Source: Legionella beliardensis
GTDB lineage: Bacteria > Pseudomonadota > Gammaproteobacteria > Legionellales > Legionellaceae
DNA length: 64,000 bases
Assembly (NCBI RefSeq): GCF_900452395.1
Contig: NZ_UGNV01000001.1
Coordinates: forward strand, 893,501-957,500
Reading direction: 5' to 3'
The position numbers were made by a program, and so were the translations under genes. This document shows positions 62,561-64,000 of the stretch, one piece after another. Position 1 is the first letter of the stretch; the number at the start of each line of letters is the position of its first letter. Below the pieces are notes generated by a model, which was not told the DNA's origin, did not search any database, and saw only the letters and a list, made by a program, of their open reading frames with translations.

Positions 62561-62576
62561 TAGTCTTGTTAAAGAC

Positions 62577-62590
62577 CAAGAAATATCTCA
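62577..62590 (+). promoter_or_regulatory. LetA/GacA-like upstream activating site
   Basis: CAAGAAATATCTCA matches the LetA/GacA box TNAGAAATTTCTNA at 10 of 12 defined positions, about 145-160 bases upstream of the predicted sRNA start, a distance normal for rsm promoters. Confidence 0.6.
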
Positions 62591-62722
62591 ACTTAATATA
62601 AGATAATAGGCTTTTTCTAGCTGAGATTAATGGTAAGAATTTATTAAGTTATTGAATAAAAAAATTATTTTTTTTAAGCGCGTTTTTAATCTCATCAAAT
62701 GTTTAAAATTTTGAGCTTGCTG

Positions 62723-62728
62723 TATAGT
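62723..62728 (+). promoter_or_regulatory. -10 element of the sRNA promoter
   Basis: TATAGT, about seven bases before the expected RNA start; no strong -35 is visible, as usual for an activated promoter. Confidence 0.5.
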
Positions 62729-62734
62729 GATTCA

Positions 62735-62887
62735 GCTGCTAAGTTTATCACAAGACTTCATAGGATTTGGAGTCAACAAAAGGAATTGGAATCATACGGA
62801 AATGATACTCAGGGATTGAGAACAGAACAGGATGTTCTGATTGGAAGACTGCGAAAAGCCAGGTAAAACCTGGCTTTACTTTTTTAT
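62735..62887 (+). ncRNA. RsmY/RsmZ-type CsrA-sequestering sRNA
   Basis: About 150 nt between a TATAGT box and a strong terminator. It contains eight GGA motifs (62763, 62769, 62782, 62788, 62798, 62813, 62831, 62844). Three lie in the loops of small perfect hairpins: ATCAT-ACGGAA-ATGAT (62791-62806), CTCA-GGGAT-TGAG (62808-62820) and AGAACA-GGA-TGTTCT (62825-62839). This is the architecture of CsrB/RsmY/RsmZ RNAs that titrate CsrA. In Legionella LetA activates such RNAs to switch from replication to transmission. No coding frame explains the region. Which Rsm RNA it is cannot be told from this window. Confidence 0.85.
62856..62878 (+). terminator. Rho-independent terminator of the sRNA
   Basis: AAAGCCAGGT and ACCTGGCTTT pair perfectly over ten bases with an AAA loop, followed by ACTTTTTT. 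Confidence 0.9.
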
Positions 62888-62948
62888 ATCGAATGAGTCT
62901 ATACTAACACAAGCACTCAACTCATAGTACTTGTGTCGAAAAGGTTGC

Positions 62949-63710
62949 TTAAACTAACACATATCCTGAATGAGATAGATAATATTTATCAGGATAGTAG
63001 GCAAAAACGACTGAGCCATCCTTTATGGTGTTGATAACAGGCTTAGCAAGTGTTTTTGCAATCGATGGGCAACCCCAACTACGGCCGGCACGGCCTGATT
63101 TTTTGATAAAATCGGGCTCTACATACCAGGCACCATGGATTACCACACGGCGAGTGTAAGCATTGTCATTAATGCCTTTTTCTAACCCCTGTAGATTTAA
63201 AGATAATCCCTTAGAGCCAACGTAAGTGTTACGGGTAACATAAGTTCCTAAACTTGTCTCTTTGCTAGACATTCGATTAGAAAAATGGTGCGGAACATTC
63301 ATGCCTGAATTCCTACCATGTGCTACGTAGGTATTGTATAAGAGCTTTTCTTTATTTAAGTCAAAAACCCACATTCTTTGTTTAGAAGAGGGTAAGGAGT
63401 AATCAATAACTGTTAGTACAGGCTTCTTGACATTACCTCGAGAAGAGGCTTTTTCGTAAGCTGTTAAGGCTAGTCTTAAAACTTTTTTATTAAGTTCGGG
63501 TGCTTTTTGACTTAAGTGTTGAACTCGGTGATTAATATCCGTAGTCTTTTGAACTGCTTGACTTAAATCTTGAACTCGTTGATTCATTTCTTTAGTCTGC
63601 TTAACTACAACGGCCGTGGTTGTTTTGTTTGTTGGCGGTGTTGTTGCTGGCGTACTTGGGACGCTCGACGATAAAAAGGCGGCAGACAGTAGGCTCAATA
63701 TTGTACTCAT
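62949..63710 (-). CDS. murein L,D-transpeptidase catalytic domain (YkuD_2) protein
   Basis: 253 residues. A hydrophobic N-terminus (~1-20) is a probable signal peptide or lipid-free anchor, followed by Pro/Thr-rich and helical heptad-like stretches (QRVQDLSQAVQKT, HRVQHLSQKAPELNKKVLRL, ~25-85). From ~95 the YkuD_2 domain shows VIDYSLPSSKQRMWVFD, HGAWYVEPDF and GRAGRSWGCPSI, with the catalytic His and Cys in their usual places. It likely crosslinks or modifies peptidoglycan in the periplasm. GGAG precedes the ATG. It converges on the sRNA terminator. Confidence 0.85.
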   Translation of the reverse strand: MSTILSLLSAAFLSSSVPSTPATTPPTNKTTTAVVVKQTKEMNQRVQDLSQAVQKTTDINHRVQHLSQKAPELNKKVLRLALTAYEKASSRGNVKKPVLTVIDYSLPSSKQRMWVFDLNKEKLLYNTYVAHGRNSGMNVPHHFSNRMSSKETSLGTYVTRNTYVGSKGLSLNLQGLEKGINDNAYTRRVVIHGAWYVEPDFIKKSGRAGRSWGCPSIAKTLAKPVINTIKDGSVVFAYYPDKYYLSHSGYVLV

Positions 63711-64000
63711 AATTCTCCGTTTCGTTTGTTAAACCCACACTTGAAACATGACTTTCTTTTTGTTATTTGCCGTTAAAAATTATTTTTATATGTTTACTAG
63801 CGTGGTTGATTAACGCGTTTCTAACATTGGCTAACTTATGAAGATAAACATCTGCAACTGCAGGGTTAAAAAGTTAAAACCAGAACCAAAAAAAGTGATA
63901 CATTATACCACAACGATTGGTGATTATATTGACAACTGAAGCAAATGTAAAATCATAAGAAGTATACTTGCTCATTAAATTAAAATTTAAATCAATTCAA
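63711..64000. other. upstream region, no gene seen
   Basis: 290 bases before the window end, AT-rich, containing the promoter of the L,D-transpeptidase gene. No coding frame, repeat copy or terminator was recognised. Confidence 0.4.

Overview
The window looks like a chromosome segment of a Legionella or close relative (Legionellaceae, Gammaproteobacteria). The DNA is AT-rich. Ordinary gammaproteobacterial genes (asnS, ubiG, lolC/lolD, yggX, mgtC, proQ/finO, tRNA-Phe) are interleaved with many proteins built from eukaryote-like or toxin-like domains: protein kinase, U-box, ankyrin repeats, YopJ-type acetyltransferase, ADP-ribosyltransferase, PP2C-like and nucleotidyltransferase domains. That mixture, with frequent Glu/Asp-rich C-termini, is typical of the Dot/Icm (type IVB) effector repertoire of Legionella. 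No secretion-system gene lies in the window, so every effector label here is inference.

Layout. 1-9.8 kb: candidate effectors (a PP2C-like plus nucleotidyltransferase fusion, a protein kinase, a kinase-like protein) with an acyltransferase and a secreted SGNH hydrolase. 10-19.5 kb: an Mpo1-like membrane protein, a possible CNF/BLF1-like deamidase, an MFS transporter with a GNAT enzyme, a YhhQ-type queuosine precursor transporter, an alpha/beta hydrolase, an ICMT-like methyltransferase and an SDR. 19.5-22.6 kb: a candidate peptide-modification locus, made of two overlapping cupin/HEAT genes, a 50-residue acidic peptide gene and a JmjC/cupin_8 oxygenase. 24.9-28.9 kb: small unknown genes around a YopJ-family acetyltransferase. 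29.1-33.2 kb: a probable two-gene operon for a secreted GH18 chitinase and a secreted beta-propeller protein. 34-36.5 kb: a BlaI repressor and a BlaR1-type sensor fused to a penicillin-binding domain, behind two perfect operators. 36.8-47.2 kb: an ADP-ribosyltransferase-like protein, a PBP4-type peptidase, an outer-membrane barrel and a beta-helix/U-box protein. 47.6-64 kb: a LuxR regulator, housekeeping genes, a UvrD-like helicase fused to ankyrin repeats, and a CsrA-sequestering RNA of the RsmY/RsmZ type next to an L,D-transpeptidase.

Non-coding DNA is rich in repeats. A family of about 190-240 bp elements with long terminal inverted repeats has four full copies plus deleted and solo-end copies. 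A second family of about 30 bp palindromes and a nested composite hairpin element of about 390 bp are also present.

Strongest leads: the PP2C-like/G-x11-D-x-D fusion (possible combined AMPylation and de-AMPylation), the heat-labile-enterotoxin-like ART with an altered catalytic loop, the LxGC deamidase candidate, the cupin/JmjC/peptide locus, and the Rsm-type sRNA with an upstream LetA-like box.
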